The position numbers and the translations under genes were made by a program. This document shows, piece after piece, positions 16,553-24,984 of a DNA stretch of 64,000 nucleotides; the stretch's first letter is position 1, and every line of letters starts with the position of its first letter. The stretch lies in assembly GCA_964560765.1 (NCBI GenBank), contig CAZLMG010000011.1:51796-115795 (forward strand), read 5' to 3'. The notes below the pieces were generated by a model. It saw nothing but the letters and a program-made list of their open reading frames with translations. It was not told where the DNA came from and did not search any database. This DNA is from CAZLMG01 sp964560765 (GTDB taxonomy: Bacteria > Bdellovibrionota_B > Oligoflexia > Oligoflexales > CAZLMG01).

Positions 16553-16939
16553 ATGAGACATCGTCATGGTTATAACACGCTAGGGAAAGAGTCGTCGCAC
16601 CGCCGCGCGATGCTCCGGAACATGGCTACTTCATTGGTTCTGCATGAGCGCATCAACACGACTTTGCCGAAGGCAAAGGAGTTGCGCAGTGTGGTTGAGA
16701 GGTTGGTGACGCTAGGCAAGCGCGGTGATTTGCATGCTCGTCGGCAGGCTGCTAGCTATTTTCTTGATAAAGAGGCCACTGCTAAATGCTTTAGCTCTTT
16801 GGGTGCGCGATTTAAGGATCGTCCAGGTGGCTACACTCGCATACTACGCCGGGGAGTTCGGTTTGGTGATGGAGCTAAACTGGCAACGATCGAGTTCGTC
16901 GATTTCGCTCCGAAGGTGAAAGACGAATCAGGTAAGTAG
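16553..16939 (+). CDS. rplQ: 50S ribosomal protein L17
   Basis: 128 residues. MRHRHGYNTLGKESSHRRAM start, TLPKAKELRSVVERLVTLG and C-terminal GGYTRILRRGVRFGDGAKLA. Last gene of the superoperon, followed 32 bases later by a strong terminator. L17 surrounds the tunnel exit together with L22 and L23. Confidence 0.98.
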   Translation: MRHRHGYNTLGKESSHRRAMLRNMATSLVLHERINTTLPKAKELRSVVERLVTLGKRGDLHARRQAASYFLDKEATAKCFSSLGARFKDRPGGYTRILRRGVRFGDGAKLATIEFVDFAPKVKDESGK

Positions 16940-16971
16940 TTTTGAGTTTATGCAGAGTTTCAGAAAAGATT

Positions 16972-16993
16972 GCGTCCGAGAGGGCGCTTTTTT
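16972..16993 (+). terminator. Terminator of the S10-spc-alpha operon
   Basis: GCGTCC (16972-16977), loop GAGA, GGGCGC (16982-16987) and six T. The stem has one G-U pair. The reverse-strand subtilase gene ends at 16992, inside the T run, so the convergent genes share this sequence. Confidence 0.85.
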
Positions 16994-18413
16994 ATTTCGC
17001 AATTCGCAGTCTAATGCCATCGAATCTTGCTGATCGTGTCGCGAATTGGCGGTACACGGATCGGAGGAGATGCGGCTCCACTTTCTTCCGATTTTGCATC
17101 CGATAGGCGCTTATCGCGTCATTGAAGTTTCGGTATGCGAGTTCTTTGGGTGTTGGATCTTGGCGGAAGCGGCCATTTCCGTCTAGTTCTCTCATCAGGG
17201 AGGTGCGAATATCCTGCGGGGGAAGTTGTGCTGAGTATTTCAGAGACGCGTGTCGCACTGCTAGTGGAGAGCTCAAACTAGTGCCTGCGCCGATCCCCAG
17301 CCAACTGTCTGGTGCTGCAGTCACTAGGCCGTATCCTTGGGCATATAACTCCACGCAATCGCCATAATTGCTGAATGGGGCGACGAAGCCAAAGTGATCC
17401 GTTGCTCCGACTAGGATCATGTTGTCGTCGGGCATCGAACAGTCAGCGCTTTCCGTTAGGTCGTCGATGCGCAATCCCTCATTTCCGGCGGCGCGGAAGT
17501 AAAGTGGGCCGTCTCTCAACTCAGGAAGATTGCCGGCTGCTCGCATGGCGTTTGTAAGGGCTGCTTGTGCGGAAAAATACTCTCCTAAGTTCAGAATTCC
17601 GCAGCCTTCTTGCTGTAGCGATTGCTCGAGAGCTAGCCTGGGAAGCTGGCCGAAGCTCATATTGACCATTGATATTCCCTTATCGCGGATCAGTGCGTGG
17701 ACCTCTTCAGTCTGTGATGACATAGGTGAGGCTAAAAATGCCTGGATGACGTCTGGATCGGCTAGGACTCGTGCCTCAAGGTCGATTTCTTCCTGGGATG
17801 GGCAGCGTGTCTGATCTGTGCTACTCGCTGCGGGCTTGGATAGGGGTACTTGGATCACGTGCAATCGCACTTTCGGATTTTGATAAGCAATCAACCCCGC
17901 GGTGGCTGTTCCATGATAATTGTAGGACTCTCCTGCTGCTGTGAGTACGCTGAAGATTTCATTGATAGTTTCTTCGGCGAATGACGCGTCCAGATTTTTA
18001 TCTCGGGCTGACTGGTTCCATCTGTCGCGGTGTTTCTCTATCAAGGCAAAACGCGGACTTCGGGCGAAGGTCAGTCCTTCGACAAGGTGGCATCGTTCGT
18101 CCTTTTTTTGTAGAGCTGTGACTAGCGCCGACTTGAGTTCTTCAAACGTACTGGCGGATTCACCGCCTGACCCGGGCTCGGCGAGGCATTCAAAGGACTG
18201 AGTGGATGCTATTTTTCCTTTGAAGACTGGATGCTCTAAGTCAAACCCATCGTCGATTATCAAGACATTGTGGTGGCTAAGATCGGCGGTAGCATCGGCG
18301 CTATTTCGGCGATTTCGCTTCTCATCAGTGGCGTCTCCACAGCTGATCACCATCGGCAAAGTGATGATGCCAATCAGGATGGTGGATCGTGAAATGGTGG
18401 CGTGAAACGTCAT
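16992..18413 (-). CDS. Subtilisin-like serine protease, lipoprotein (S8)
   Basis: 473 residues. A signal peptide ends in the lipobox MVISC (Cys25). The catalytic triad of the S8 family is complete: Asp54 (LIIDDGFD), His167 (YNYHGTATAG) and Ser379 (GAGTSLSSP), with oxyanion Asn311 (AAGNEG). The segment between Asp and His is about 110 residues, longer than in subtilisin. No propeptide is obvious, and the catalytic domain starts about 20 residues after the lipid anchor. AGGAG lies 9 bases before the ATG. It probably acts in the periplasm or at the outer surface. A perfect inverted repeat over a candidate -10 lies upstream, and the next gene upstream in the same direction encodes a TPR/winged-helix regulator. 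Confidence 0.9.
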   Translation of the reverse strand: MTFHATISRSTILIGIITLPMVISCGDATDEKRNRRNSADATADLSHHNVLIIDDGFDLEHPVFKGKIASTQSFECLAEPGSGGESASTFEELKSALVTALQKKDERCHLVEGLTFARSPRFALIEKHRDRWNQSARDKNLDASFAEETINEIFSVLTAAGESYNYHGTATAGLIAYQNPKVRLHVIQVPLSKPAASSTDQTRCPSQEEIDLEARVLADPDVIQAFLASPMSSQTEEVHALIRDKGISMVNMSFGQLPRLALEQSLQQEGCGILNLGEYFSAQAALTNAMRAAGNLPELRDGPLYFRAAGNEGLRIDDLTESADCSMPDDNMILVGATDHFGFVAPFSNYGDCVELYAQGYGLVTAAPDSWLGIGAGTSLSSPLAVRHASLKYSAQLPPQDIRTSLMRELDGNGRFRQDPTPKELAYRNFNDAISAYRMQNRKKVEPHLLRSVYRQFATRSARFDGIRLRIAK

Positions 18414-18448
18414 AGTGCGCTGCTCCTGGATGATGCTCTCGTGTTGGA

Positions 18449-18468
18449 TATATGCATTATCGCATATA
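18449..18468 (-). promoter_or_regulatory. Inverted repeat over the subtilase promoter
   Basis: TATATGC (18449-18455), six bases, GCATATA (18462-18468): a perfect 7+6+7 palindrome. Read on the reverse strand, the centre is GATAAT preceded by TGC, an extended -10 element, 43 bases before the subtilase ATG. This is the layout of an operator that blocks or recruits polymerase at the -10. No strong -35 is visible. Confidence 0.5.
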
Positions 18469-18571
18469 CACCGCCCGCATACCGAAGCTTCACAGTCAAC
18501 CAGCGCGTTGAGGCATTTTGGTCAATTGCAAAATGTGCCTGATTTGTGGGGTCTAACAAGCAGAGGTAGGG

Positions 18572-20773
18572 TCAGTTCTGATGTTGAGTCAGGGATTGAT
18601 AATAGATTTTTCTGCCAAAGCGCATAACAGTCACCTGATCCGTTTCCTGCAAGCGCTTGAGCATTCTCTTTGTAGTTGCAGGGGAAATAGCTAGTTTATT
18701 TGAAAGTTGCACACTGGACATGGGCCCCTCGGTTAGCAGGCGAATAATTGCGTCCTTGGGCGCCTCTTCAGAGCGTGCGGACTTGATTTCAATCGCTTCA
18801 GCAAAAATTGCGATGTCGTCTGCATGAATAATGATGGGTGCAACTGTATAGGGAATGCAGTCACGCAGACGCATGATCGTGTTTCTTATTTTTTGTTTCC
18901 AACCTTGCAATGTCGTGCTCTGACGCCAGACTTGCTCTTGAATTTCCTCAGCGGTAGCTTTGAAGTTAGATTTATTCATCAGATAGCGCAGTAGGTCTGC
19001 AAGCGCTGGCATCTTTTCCAGATTGACCGTGTAGCATGACGAAACCATGAAGATCCGGTCATCAATGCACTCCAGTACTGGACGGAAATAAATCCTTGTC
19101 GCCGTTGAAATCAAGCCCTTTTGCCAATTGGAATGGATGCGAAAGGCGTGCCCCTCAATGGTCGCAATCCAGGCGCTTAGTACGTAGCTGTCTTCAAAAG
19201 ACAGCCCAGGTGTCTTAGCTGCTCGTTTCAGAAGCGTACGGCATTGCTCGAACTCACCCTGGTGATAGGAAAATGCAGCCAACACCATCTGGATCTTTGC
19301 CTTGACTGGCGTGTCACCCATTCGCGCTGCGGCGATCTCAAACTCTCGAAACTCTGATTCAACATCTGCAAGTGGACGGGCTCCGCGTAGATAGACTTCC
19401 ACAAGTCCGAGGTGGGCAAGACCCGTGTGGTATCGGTCGCCGAACGATTTGGCGCGGGTCAAGCACTCCCTGAAAGTCTTCTCAGCATCTGCAAGCTCAT
19501 CTCGGCTCAGAGCCAAGAAGGCAAGTGAAAGCTGGTACTGGGTCCACTCGGCAATATTCTTCTTTAGCCCCTCGGAGATCTGTATAGAAGACACCGTGGG
19601 CTCCTCGCCAAGTAGCGCGCACTGGGAATAGTATCGACTGACGGTGGCCAATTCTTCGAGCGTATGTACGCCTTGACCAACGAGTTCACTACAGGCTGCT
19701 TGCAGAAGCGCCTGGCTGCTCTCGACCTCTCCGCCTTGCCAGCGCAGCTCCGCCTCTAGGTTCTCGTAGCGCACCGCAAACCGATCCGACTGCTCGAGCG
19801 ACGCAATTGCCAATGTCCGCTCACCAAATTTTTTTGCTAGATGGAAGCGTCCCGTCCGCAAGTACGTGAACGCAAGCATCGACATAAGGTGCAGCCGTCG
19901 ATAACTTTGGTCTGAAGCAGGCAAGTGTTCTAGTGCGCGACGATAGTGATCACGAGCTCCCGCGAAGTTCCCACGCCAATAGTCATTGTGGCCGTAGAAG
20001 GCTTCACAATGCGCCAGCGGCCCCTTTAGGTCATGCTGTTCTGCCAAACGCCGGCAACGCTCTACATAAGCGAATCCGTTACCATCCACCTGAGCGCGCC
20101 CGCCGGCATTGTCGATACTAGCGGCGGCATTGAAGTAACCTTTCGCAGCGTTTTCCCAATCCCCGAGCTCTGTATAGCGCTCAGCAGCTTCAGAGAAAGG
20201 CTTTATCGCATCATGATATCGTCCAAGCAGGAACATCGTGCGGGCCACGTATGTCAGAAAGTCCGCGTATTCTCGAGTTGGCAGGGGGTGAGAACGAGCA
20301 AAGCCCTCCAAGCGGCGCAGGAGCTTTACGGCTACGGAACGCTTGCCTTCCTCAACGTAGGAGCTACAAATGATCATTTCCAACTGCAACGTTTCAACTG
20401 GCAACAAACTAACGCGGCGGAGCGCCTTTTGCGCCAGCTCTCGTGCCATAGACGCAAAGCCACTTTCGAGAAAAATCTTTGCAGCGGGTATTGCGACCAT
20501 CGTCGGCATGGATCCGTCCCATCCCTCGGCGATCTTTCTGCCGAGTTCAAGGTTCCAGGCGGCTATGCAGCCATCTAAGAGGTCTCGCCAAATATTTGGG
20601 TCGTACTGCTGGCTTTGTGCATCGGCGCTCAGAAGCCGAAACAATTCGTCGAGCAGCTTTGGCGGGTTGCCGGTGCGAATTATGGAACGATATTCAGCGA
20701 ATAGGGTTTCCCACGCGGCCTTTGTTTGGCAGTCCCTTGCGGCTTTTAGAACCTCGTCCCAAGACTTCATCAT
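18572..20773 (-). CDS. Large TPR-repeat regulator with C-terminal winged helix
   Basis: About 733 residues from ATG 20773, which has an AGGGA site close upstream. A TTG at 20863 would give 763 residues but has no ribosome site. Most of the protein is a chain of helical TPR-like pairs (for example LAQKALRRVSLLPVETLQ, HYRRALEHLPASDQSYRRL and EKTFRECLTRAKSFGDRYHT). Near the C-terminus is a region like a response-regulator winged helix (LRYLMNKSNFKATAEEIQEQ, then KIRNTIMRLRDCI). The last 60 residues form a MarR/IclR-like helix-turn-helix (SSVQLSNKLAISPATTKRML). No signal peptide. Likely a cytosolic transcription regulator that senses a ligand or partner through TPRs. It lies between two secreted proteases, which are plausible targets. 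Confidence 0.75.
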   Translation of the reverse strand: MMKSWDEVLKAARDCQTKAAWETLFAEYRSIIRTGNPPKLLDELFRLLSADAQSQQYDPNIWRDLLDGCIAAWNLELGRKIAEGWDGSMPTMVAIPAAKIFLESGFASMARELAQKALRRVSLLPVETLQLEMIICSSYVEEGKRSVAVKLLRRLEGFARSHPLPTREYADFLTYVARTMFLLGRYHDAIKPFSEAAERYTELGDWENAAKGYFNAAASIDNAGGRAQVDGNGFAYVERCRRLAEQHDLKGPLAHCEAFYGHNDYWRGNFAGARDHYRRALEHLPASDQSYRRLHLMSMLAFTYLRTGRFHLAKKFGERTLAIASLEQSDRFAVRYENLEAELRWQGGEVESSQALLQAACSELVGQGVHTLEELATVSRYYSQCALLGEEPTVSSIQISEGLKKNIAEWTQYQLSLAFLALSRDELADAEKTFRECLTRAKSFGDRYHTGLAHLGLVEVYLRGARPLADVESEFREFEIAAARMGDTPVKAKIQMVLAAFSYHQGEFEQCRTLLKRAAKTPGLSFEDSYVLSAWIATIEGHAFRIHSNWQKGLISTATRIYFRPVLECIDDRIFMVSSCYTVNLEKMPALADLLRYLMNKSNFKATAEEIQEQVWRQSTTLQGWKQKIRNTIMRLRDCIPYTVAPIIIHADDIAIFAEAIEIKSARSEEAPKDAIIRLLTEGPMSSVQLSNKLAISPATTKRMLKRLQETDQVTVMRFGRKIYYQSLTQHQN

Positions 20774-21072
20774 GCGTCCCTGATTGATGCACCGTTTATA
20801 CCAGAGCTCGCTAGCAACCTCTACGTTTCGCAGCGTATCAAGCCTGAGCTGTGTGGTTTCCAAGGGACGAACACGAAGATCGTTATCTATCTGAAATGTA
20901 TCTACTTTTTATCCTGCGCGGACCTTTCTGTGCATTGTCTAATCCGATCGCAGGCATAACTATCCGAAATGACAACACAAATAAAATCGTCAAATTTAAT
21001 ACTGGGAACAGCAAGTTATCCTGTGTAGGCTCAATGCAAATCGAGCCAAGTTAGACATATGTTGGAGATTGC
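20774..21072. other. Divergent gap between TPR regulator and trypsin-like protease
   Basis: About 300 AT-rich bases between divergent genes. A 5-bp hairpin (GGCTC ... GAGCC) lies roughly 40 bases before the protease ATG, and GGAG sits 5 bases before it. The first 90 bases may encode a 30-residue extension of the regulator if TTG 20863 is used. No clear -35/-10 pair could be chosen. Confidence 0.4.
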
Positions 21073-23079
21073 ATGGATCGCATGTCCAAAGAGCATGTTG
21101 CTCACGGTGCAGGGTTGCACCAAAGCAGAACCGTTCGTCGATTTATGATCGGCTTCGGAGCGCTAGTTTTCGCGGGATCGGCATTCGCTGGCGGAGAGCT
21201 ACGAAGCTCGGTCATGTGGCAGCCGGCGGCCAAGTTCGTTTATCTGCCGGGGATTCCGGCAGTTTTGCGTGCCAATTCAACACCTGAGCAGCGGCACTTT
21301 CGAATTGAGCAATATTTTGCGCAGGCGGTGGACGTTTCCTCCTTGCGTCCGAGAATTCGGGGCACTTGGCCGCTATCGGAAGACGACGGTGAATCGAAAG
21401 CCGATTCTTCAGCCATTAGCTACCAAAATCGCTATGTAACGATTGGTGCGACGCAATGCGATTCGAATGTCGGCAGCTACGGATTCCGCTGCCTAACCGA
21501 TATTTCCATCGCACCAGATACGCCGAAGGGTACGATTGGCGTTTCGATTAGTATGGTGCAAAATGGAAAAGAATTTGTGCACCCAAACGCCGTTTTTTGG
21601 ATCATTCTGCCAGAGGAATTTTCGGCTGGCGCGGATACTGTGGGTGCGACCGCAATGGCTCCGTCGCCAATTGGAATTGGCGGACTGTCCTCAGGTGATG
21701 AGGCTGCAGCAATGAATCGGCGAGTTCACCTGCGATCACTGCTTACTAGCACCAACGGTGCTTCGCAATTTGCACCAGAAGACTATGTCGTTCGCATCAC
21801 TTTGGATGGCAATCTGTCTTTAGGTACGGGATTTTTGACGCGGCAAGTGCATGACTTGCGGTGGTTGTTTACCGAACGAACCGATCACTATGACGATTCT
21901 GATGGTCTGTACATCATTACGGCCGCGCATCTATTTCCTATTGCGTACACCCTCGACGGTCCTAGTTTATTGCGCTCCTATTGGGAGAACTCTGGATTCG
22001 AATATGACATCCATATGCGCGATGGCACTTATCTGAAAAAGGGCGCATTGCTTTTAGCGCGAAATGTTGAGATGGACGTCGCGTTGTTGAGAGTTACTCC
22101 GCAGGCCCTTGCTGAACTGTCAGCCGTGCGCGGGTTAGCGGATTCATACGCCATTACTGGTCTGGAGCGTTCCGAGGTTGTGGCGCCAGACGACTTTCAT
22201 TATTTATTAGGGTACCCGGCTGCGGGTCGACGCCTTGTTCGAAGGATTGGTCGAATATCTGGAGCCGAGTGGCCGACAGACGACACGTCGAATTTTGGAG
22301 CGTTGCCCAAGTTTAAGTTAGAGCCGCCCTCTTCCATTTCATCAAGTCTGGCGGAAGGGGGAATGTCGGGTGGTCCTATACTTGATCGCCTAGGTAGAGT
22401 CGTCGGAATTGCTGCGGAGCGGCCTAATGATAATAACAGTGTCATTGCTGTTTCGCTGTCGGCCGCAGATGTCTTGAAAGTGAGTCAGTGGGATAACGTT
22501 GAAGGGTGTCAGTTAAAGTTCAATCCATTCGACCGTGTCTTGAGGATATATCGCGATTTTCCTGAGTGCGATTATGGCCGGTTTGGCAGTGCCCAAGAGT
22601 TTTCGCCGCTATCAGGTCGATGGACCATCCAAGAGGTCACTGGTTTCGCCAATGAAGGGCCCGCCTTGGTTGCGGGGAACTCAGCAGTAAACCGGTCCGC
22701 CTCTATTCACGGACATGCCATCATCAATGGTCATTCGATCATCAACGGCCATTCGATCATCAACGGCCACTCGATCATAAATGGAGAGGTTCCCTTCATC
22801 AGCTTGGAGAACCTAGTGGAAGTGAACGAGAAGATGATGCGATATGGCTTTCGATTTAACCCCGACTCATTTGGCCATTTCGTTCCTTACGGTGTGCGGA
22901 TTTTGGACGCTCCATCGGGATACGCAGGGCTAGGGTCGGTAGTCGGTAGGCTCATCGTGGGTACCAAAGAGTACGAATCGCAGCGTAGTTTCAATCCAAT
23001 TTACTCCGTGCGGGAATTCGCTGTTTGGCTCCATCAACATGGAGAGAACGATGTCGCCAGACTGTTGAATGTCCGCTAA
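21073..23079 (+). CDS. Secreted trypsin-like serine protease with hexapeptide repeats
   Basis: 668 residues. An Arg-rich n-region (TVRRFMIGFGALVFAGSAFA) with a likely cut after AFA gives an exported protein. The trypsin-type triad is complete: His286 (ITAAH), Asp335 (MDVALLRV) and Ser432 (GGMSGGP). About 190 residues precede the protease domain in the mature protein; their fold is not recognised. After the protease domain comes a tandem G-H-S/A-I-I-N hexapeptide, four copies at residues 547-570. A C-terminal part of about 95 residues follows. The ATG has TTGGAG 5 bases upstream. Divergent from the TPR regulator, which may control it. Confidence 0.88.
   Translation: MDRMSKEHVAHGAGLHQSRTVRRFMIGFGALVFAGSAFAGGELRSSVMWQPAAKFVYLPGIPAVLRANSTPEQRHFRIEQYFAQAVDVSSLRPRIRGTWPLSEDDGESKADSSAISYQNRYVTIGATQCDSNVGSYGFRCLTDISIAPDTPKGTIGVSISMVQNGKEFVHPNAVFWIILPEEFSAGADTVGATAMAPSPIGIGGLSSGDEAAAMNRRVHLRSLLTSTNGASQFAPEDYVVRITLDGNLSLGTGFLTRQVHDLRWLFTERTDHYDDSDGLYIITAAHLFPIAYTLDGPSLLRSYWENSGFEYDIHMRDGTYLKKGALLLARNVEMDVALLRVTPQALAELSAVRGLADSYAITGLERSEVVAPDDFHYLLGYPAAGRRLVRRIGRISGAEWPTDDTSNFGALPKFKLEPPSSISSSLAEGGMSGGPILDRLGRVVGIAAERPNDNNSVIAVSLSAADVLKVSQWDNVEGCQLKFNPFDRVLRIYRDFPECDYGRFGSAQEFSPLSGRWTIQEVTGFANEGPALVAGNSAVNRSASIHGHAIINGHSIINGHSIINGHSIINGEVPFISLENLVEVNEKMMRYGFRFNPDSFGHFVPYGVRILDAPSGYAGLGSVVGRLIVGTKEYESQRSFNPIYSVREFAVWLHQHGENDVARLLNVR
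22711..22782 (+). repeat. 18-bp coding tandem repeat (GHSIIN x4)
   Basis: Four 18-bp copies: the two central ones differ at one base, the outer ones at three to four. Each copy encodes G-H-S/A-I-I-N. The unit is a multiple of three, so copy changes would alter length without shifting frame. The hydrophobic spacing resembles left-handed beta-helix hexapeptides, though the motif is not a classical match. Confidence 0.85.
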
Positions 23080-23090
23080 TGCATCCTTGA

Positions 23091-23112
23091 TCACGCTTTC
23101 GGAGAAGCGTGA
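23091..23112. promoter_or_regulatory. Hairpin between convergent genes
   Basis: TCACGCTT (23091-23098), loop TCGGAG, AAGCGTGA (23105-23112): a perfect 8-bp stem. No T run follows on either strand, so it may protect mRNA ends or act as a weak bidirectional terminator. Confidence 0.45.
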
Positions 23113-23864
23113 CGATTACAGGCAAGTAATATTTCGTCAGAAACAAGTTCTGGGCGTTTGGAGCGGAGCCCGCTCAGTACCCAGAACGCCATCCTTGCCG
23201 CCGATGCATCCGGCTCTCGGTCGACTTGCAAAAGGTCGCCGGGTGAGCGCATGCCGCTTGGATCCTGCTGGGATCGGCTCGTGGAAAACTTGTTCTTCCT
23301 GATGTCTACTTGTCGGTATATGTCGTGGTCCAGCATAACTAACATGCATTCGCCATCAGCCTCATTGAGCAATAAATCCACGGGACCATCTCCCCGCAGG
23401 ACGCGAAATCCTTGCCGTCGATTTTCAGGCTTGAGAAACTCGGGAGCAATTTCAGAGAGAGAGTCCCCCATCCGGAATGGCTCTAGCATTTTGCGTAGCT
23501 CGACAAGCGTACTCGCATCCCGGTGGATGAACGCGTACCCGATCTTCACGCTACTTTCGTGGACAAAGGATAAACGCATGTTCAATGTCTGGCCGTTGGC
23601 AATCAACTTCGCTTCATCACCGATATTGCTGGTTTGCCGATAAGCCTGCGGAATGGGTCGAATGGCGATTCCTCCATAGGAGATATCGATAACTTCCGCG
23701 CGTGTACTGTCAGAAAGTAGAAGGTGAAATCCCATGGACGCTAATGACTCCACATTCGATCGCCAGTGAATACGCATCTCTGCGGTGGGCTTCTTCGTAG
23801 CCAAGTCGTTGGCCGAAGGATCACGCATGATACGAGCCAAAGGTTGTAACAGACGCTTGAACAT
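23091..23864 (-). CDS. PilZ-domain protein (second of pair)
   Basis: 257 residues. A PilZ domain at about residues 30-125 has both c-di-GMP motifs: RIHWR (RxxxR) and DISYGG (DxSxxG). The C-terminal half (GDGPVDLLLNEADGECMLV, then FWVLSGLRSKRPELV) is shared with the protein encoded upstream and is not a known domain to me. No signal peptide, so cytosolic. It follows its paralog by 11 bases in the same direction. Likely a c-di-GMP effector, with target unknown. The stop codon lies inside an 8-bp hairpin shared with the convergent protease gene. Confidence 0.78.
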   Translation of the reverse strand: MFKRLLQPLARIMRDPSANDLATKKPTAEMRIHWRSNVESLASMGFHLLLSDSTRAEVIDISYGGIAIRPIPQAYRQTSNIGDEAKLIANGQTLNMRLSFVHESSVKIGYAFIHRDASTLVELRKMLEPFRMGDSLSEIAPEFLKPENRRQGFRVLRGDGPVDLLLNEADGECMLVMLDHDIYRQVDIRKNKFSTSRSQQDPSGMRSPGDLLQVDREPDASAARMAFWVLSGLRSKRPELVSDEILLACNRHASPKA

Positions 23865-23875
23865 ACCGACTCCTG

Positions 23876-24661
23876 TTATGCTGCTGCAGAGTGATGACTG
23901 GATTGATTTGCCTTATCGAGCTCAATGTTCGCGGCAGCCATGAACTCCTCGACAAATGGTCGCTGCGACTGCAGAGGAGCATTGGCGAGTACCAGAATGA
24001 CTGTTCGGAGCAGTTGCTCTTTTGTAGACTCTGATTCTCCATCGCCTGCGGAAAACCCGTGGTGGGTCACTGCCGTTCGCATTTGAATACGTCCATGATC
24101 CAAGGCCACCTCATAAACGCGCCCATGCTGCAGAAATGTGGCGCTGGCAAAGAGCAGCGCATTACCCCGGCGGACGAGCAGGACTTCAGTGGGGCCGTCA
24201 CCGCGGACGGATAGACGATTGTCCTTCCAGACATCGCGATCTGACTTGCCTGTAGACAGCGTGGTTCCCCACCGCAGCGGTTCCAGGATATCCCGCAGAA
24301 ATATAAGTGTATTGTTATTCAGGTGACGCCAGGAAGCGGCAACAATTCCCCGTTCGGTGCGTACGATGGTCGCTGAGGCCGCGATGGTTGCATTTAATAC
24401 GCGCAGAGTGAGTTCAATGCAGCTTCCAGGTGTGAGCGACTCCTTGCTGTCGCCGAGAGACGCCTGGAAGGCGATCCCGCCATAGCTCAAATCCAAGATC
24501 GGAAAGCGTGATTGGTCCTGACCAATCACCACCGCTGCAAGGTCCGTTTGTGCGATCGGAAAGCGACCATGGAGTCGTTGCTCCACGCCCAAGCCGTTCG
24601 GTGAGGAGTGCACTTGTGGCTTTAAGAGCAAAGATAGCTTCAGATATTTAAAAAAATCCAT
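23876..24661 (-). CDS. PilZ-domain protein (first of pair)
   Basis: 261 residues. The PilZ motifs are intact: RLHGR (RxxxR) at about residue 29 and LDLSYGG at about 57. It aligns along its length with the downstream protein: both have GDGPxxxLL, a Leu-Glu-Pro-Phe/Leu-Arg segment after the PilZ domain, and a C-terminal helix before a ...KRP/QRP-E motif. This suggests a tandem duplication. Predicted cytosolic c-di-GMP receptor. The N-terminal 15 residues are hydrophobic (FFKYLKLSLLLKP) but are followed by no cleavage site. Confidence 0.78.
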   Translation of the reverse strand: MDFFKYLKLSLLLKPQVHSSPNGLGVEQRLHGRFPIAQTDLAAVVIGQDQSRFPILDLSYGGIAFQASLGDSKESLTPGSCIELTLRVLNATIAASATIVRTERGIVAASWRHLNNNTLIFLRDILEPLRWGTTLSTGKSDRDVWKDNRLSVRGDGPTEVLLVRRGNALLFASATFLQHGRVYEVALDHGRIQMRTAVTHHGFSAGDGESESTKEQLLRTVILVLANAPLQSQRPFVEEFMAAANIELDKANQSSHHSAAA

Positions 24662-24984
24662 GCGCCTGCCTGCGGCTCCAAATTGAGGGGGTTCGCCGAG
24701 ATCTACCAGTCATCGATCGGCGAATGTTGCTCGTACCTTGAGGTCGCTTCCAATGGTGGCTGCAGACCGCGTGCTGCGCGTAGGGGAGTAATTATAACCA
24801 ATTGAAATCAATCATAAAAATATGGAGCTTGTGGGTGCGTGTGAAAGCGGTCGGAGTCTTGCGTCCTGACTAGGGATGTGTTAAGAGACTAGCGGCCGGA
24901 ATATGTTCGTCCAATGTAAACCGGGCCTTAGCCAGATCCGAAGCGACGGATTTGCGCTAAAAGGCCCTTTTTATTTAGGAACTC
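24662..24984. other. Divergent region with rimP operon leader
   Basis: 323 bases between the PilZ pair (reverse) and rimP (forward). TATAAT on the reverse strand at 24791-24796 is a possible -10 for the PilZ genes, and overlapping TATAAC on the forward strand is a weak candidate for rimP. The last 60 bases contain a terminator-shaped hairpin, listed separately. No tRNA is present, unlike the metY gene before rimP in E. coli. Confidence 0.5.
24923..24972 (+). terminator. Leader terminator/attenuator before rimP-nusA-infB
   Basis: GGGCCTT AGC (24923-24932) pairs with GCT...AAGGCCC (24956-24967) with a two-base bulge. Inside it ATCCG (24936-24940) pairs with CGGAT (24947-24951). Five T follow, and the rimP ATG comes 12 bases later. 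Its position in the leader points to attenuation. In E. coli NusA controls its own operon through leader terminators, which makes autoregulation plausible here. Confidence 0.7.

Noticed and set aside
22711..22782. CRISPR-like array
   Set aside because: Direct 18-bp repeats without spacers, in frame within a protease gene; a coding repeat, not CRISPR.
24662..24984. tRNA (metY) before rimP
   Set aside because: Looked for because of the E. coli layout; no cloverleaf is present.
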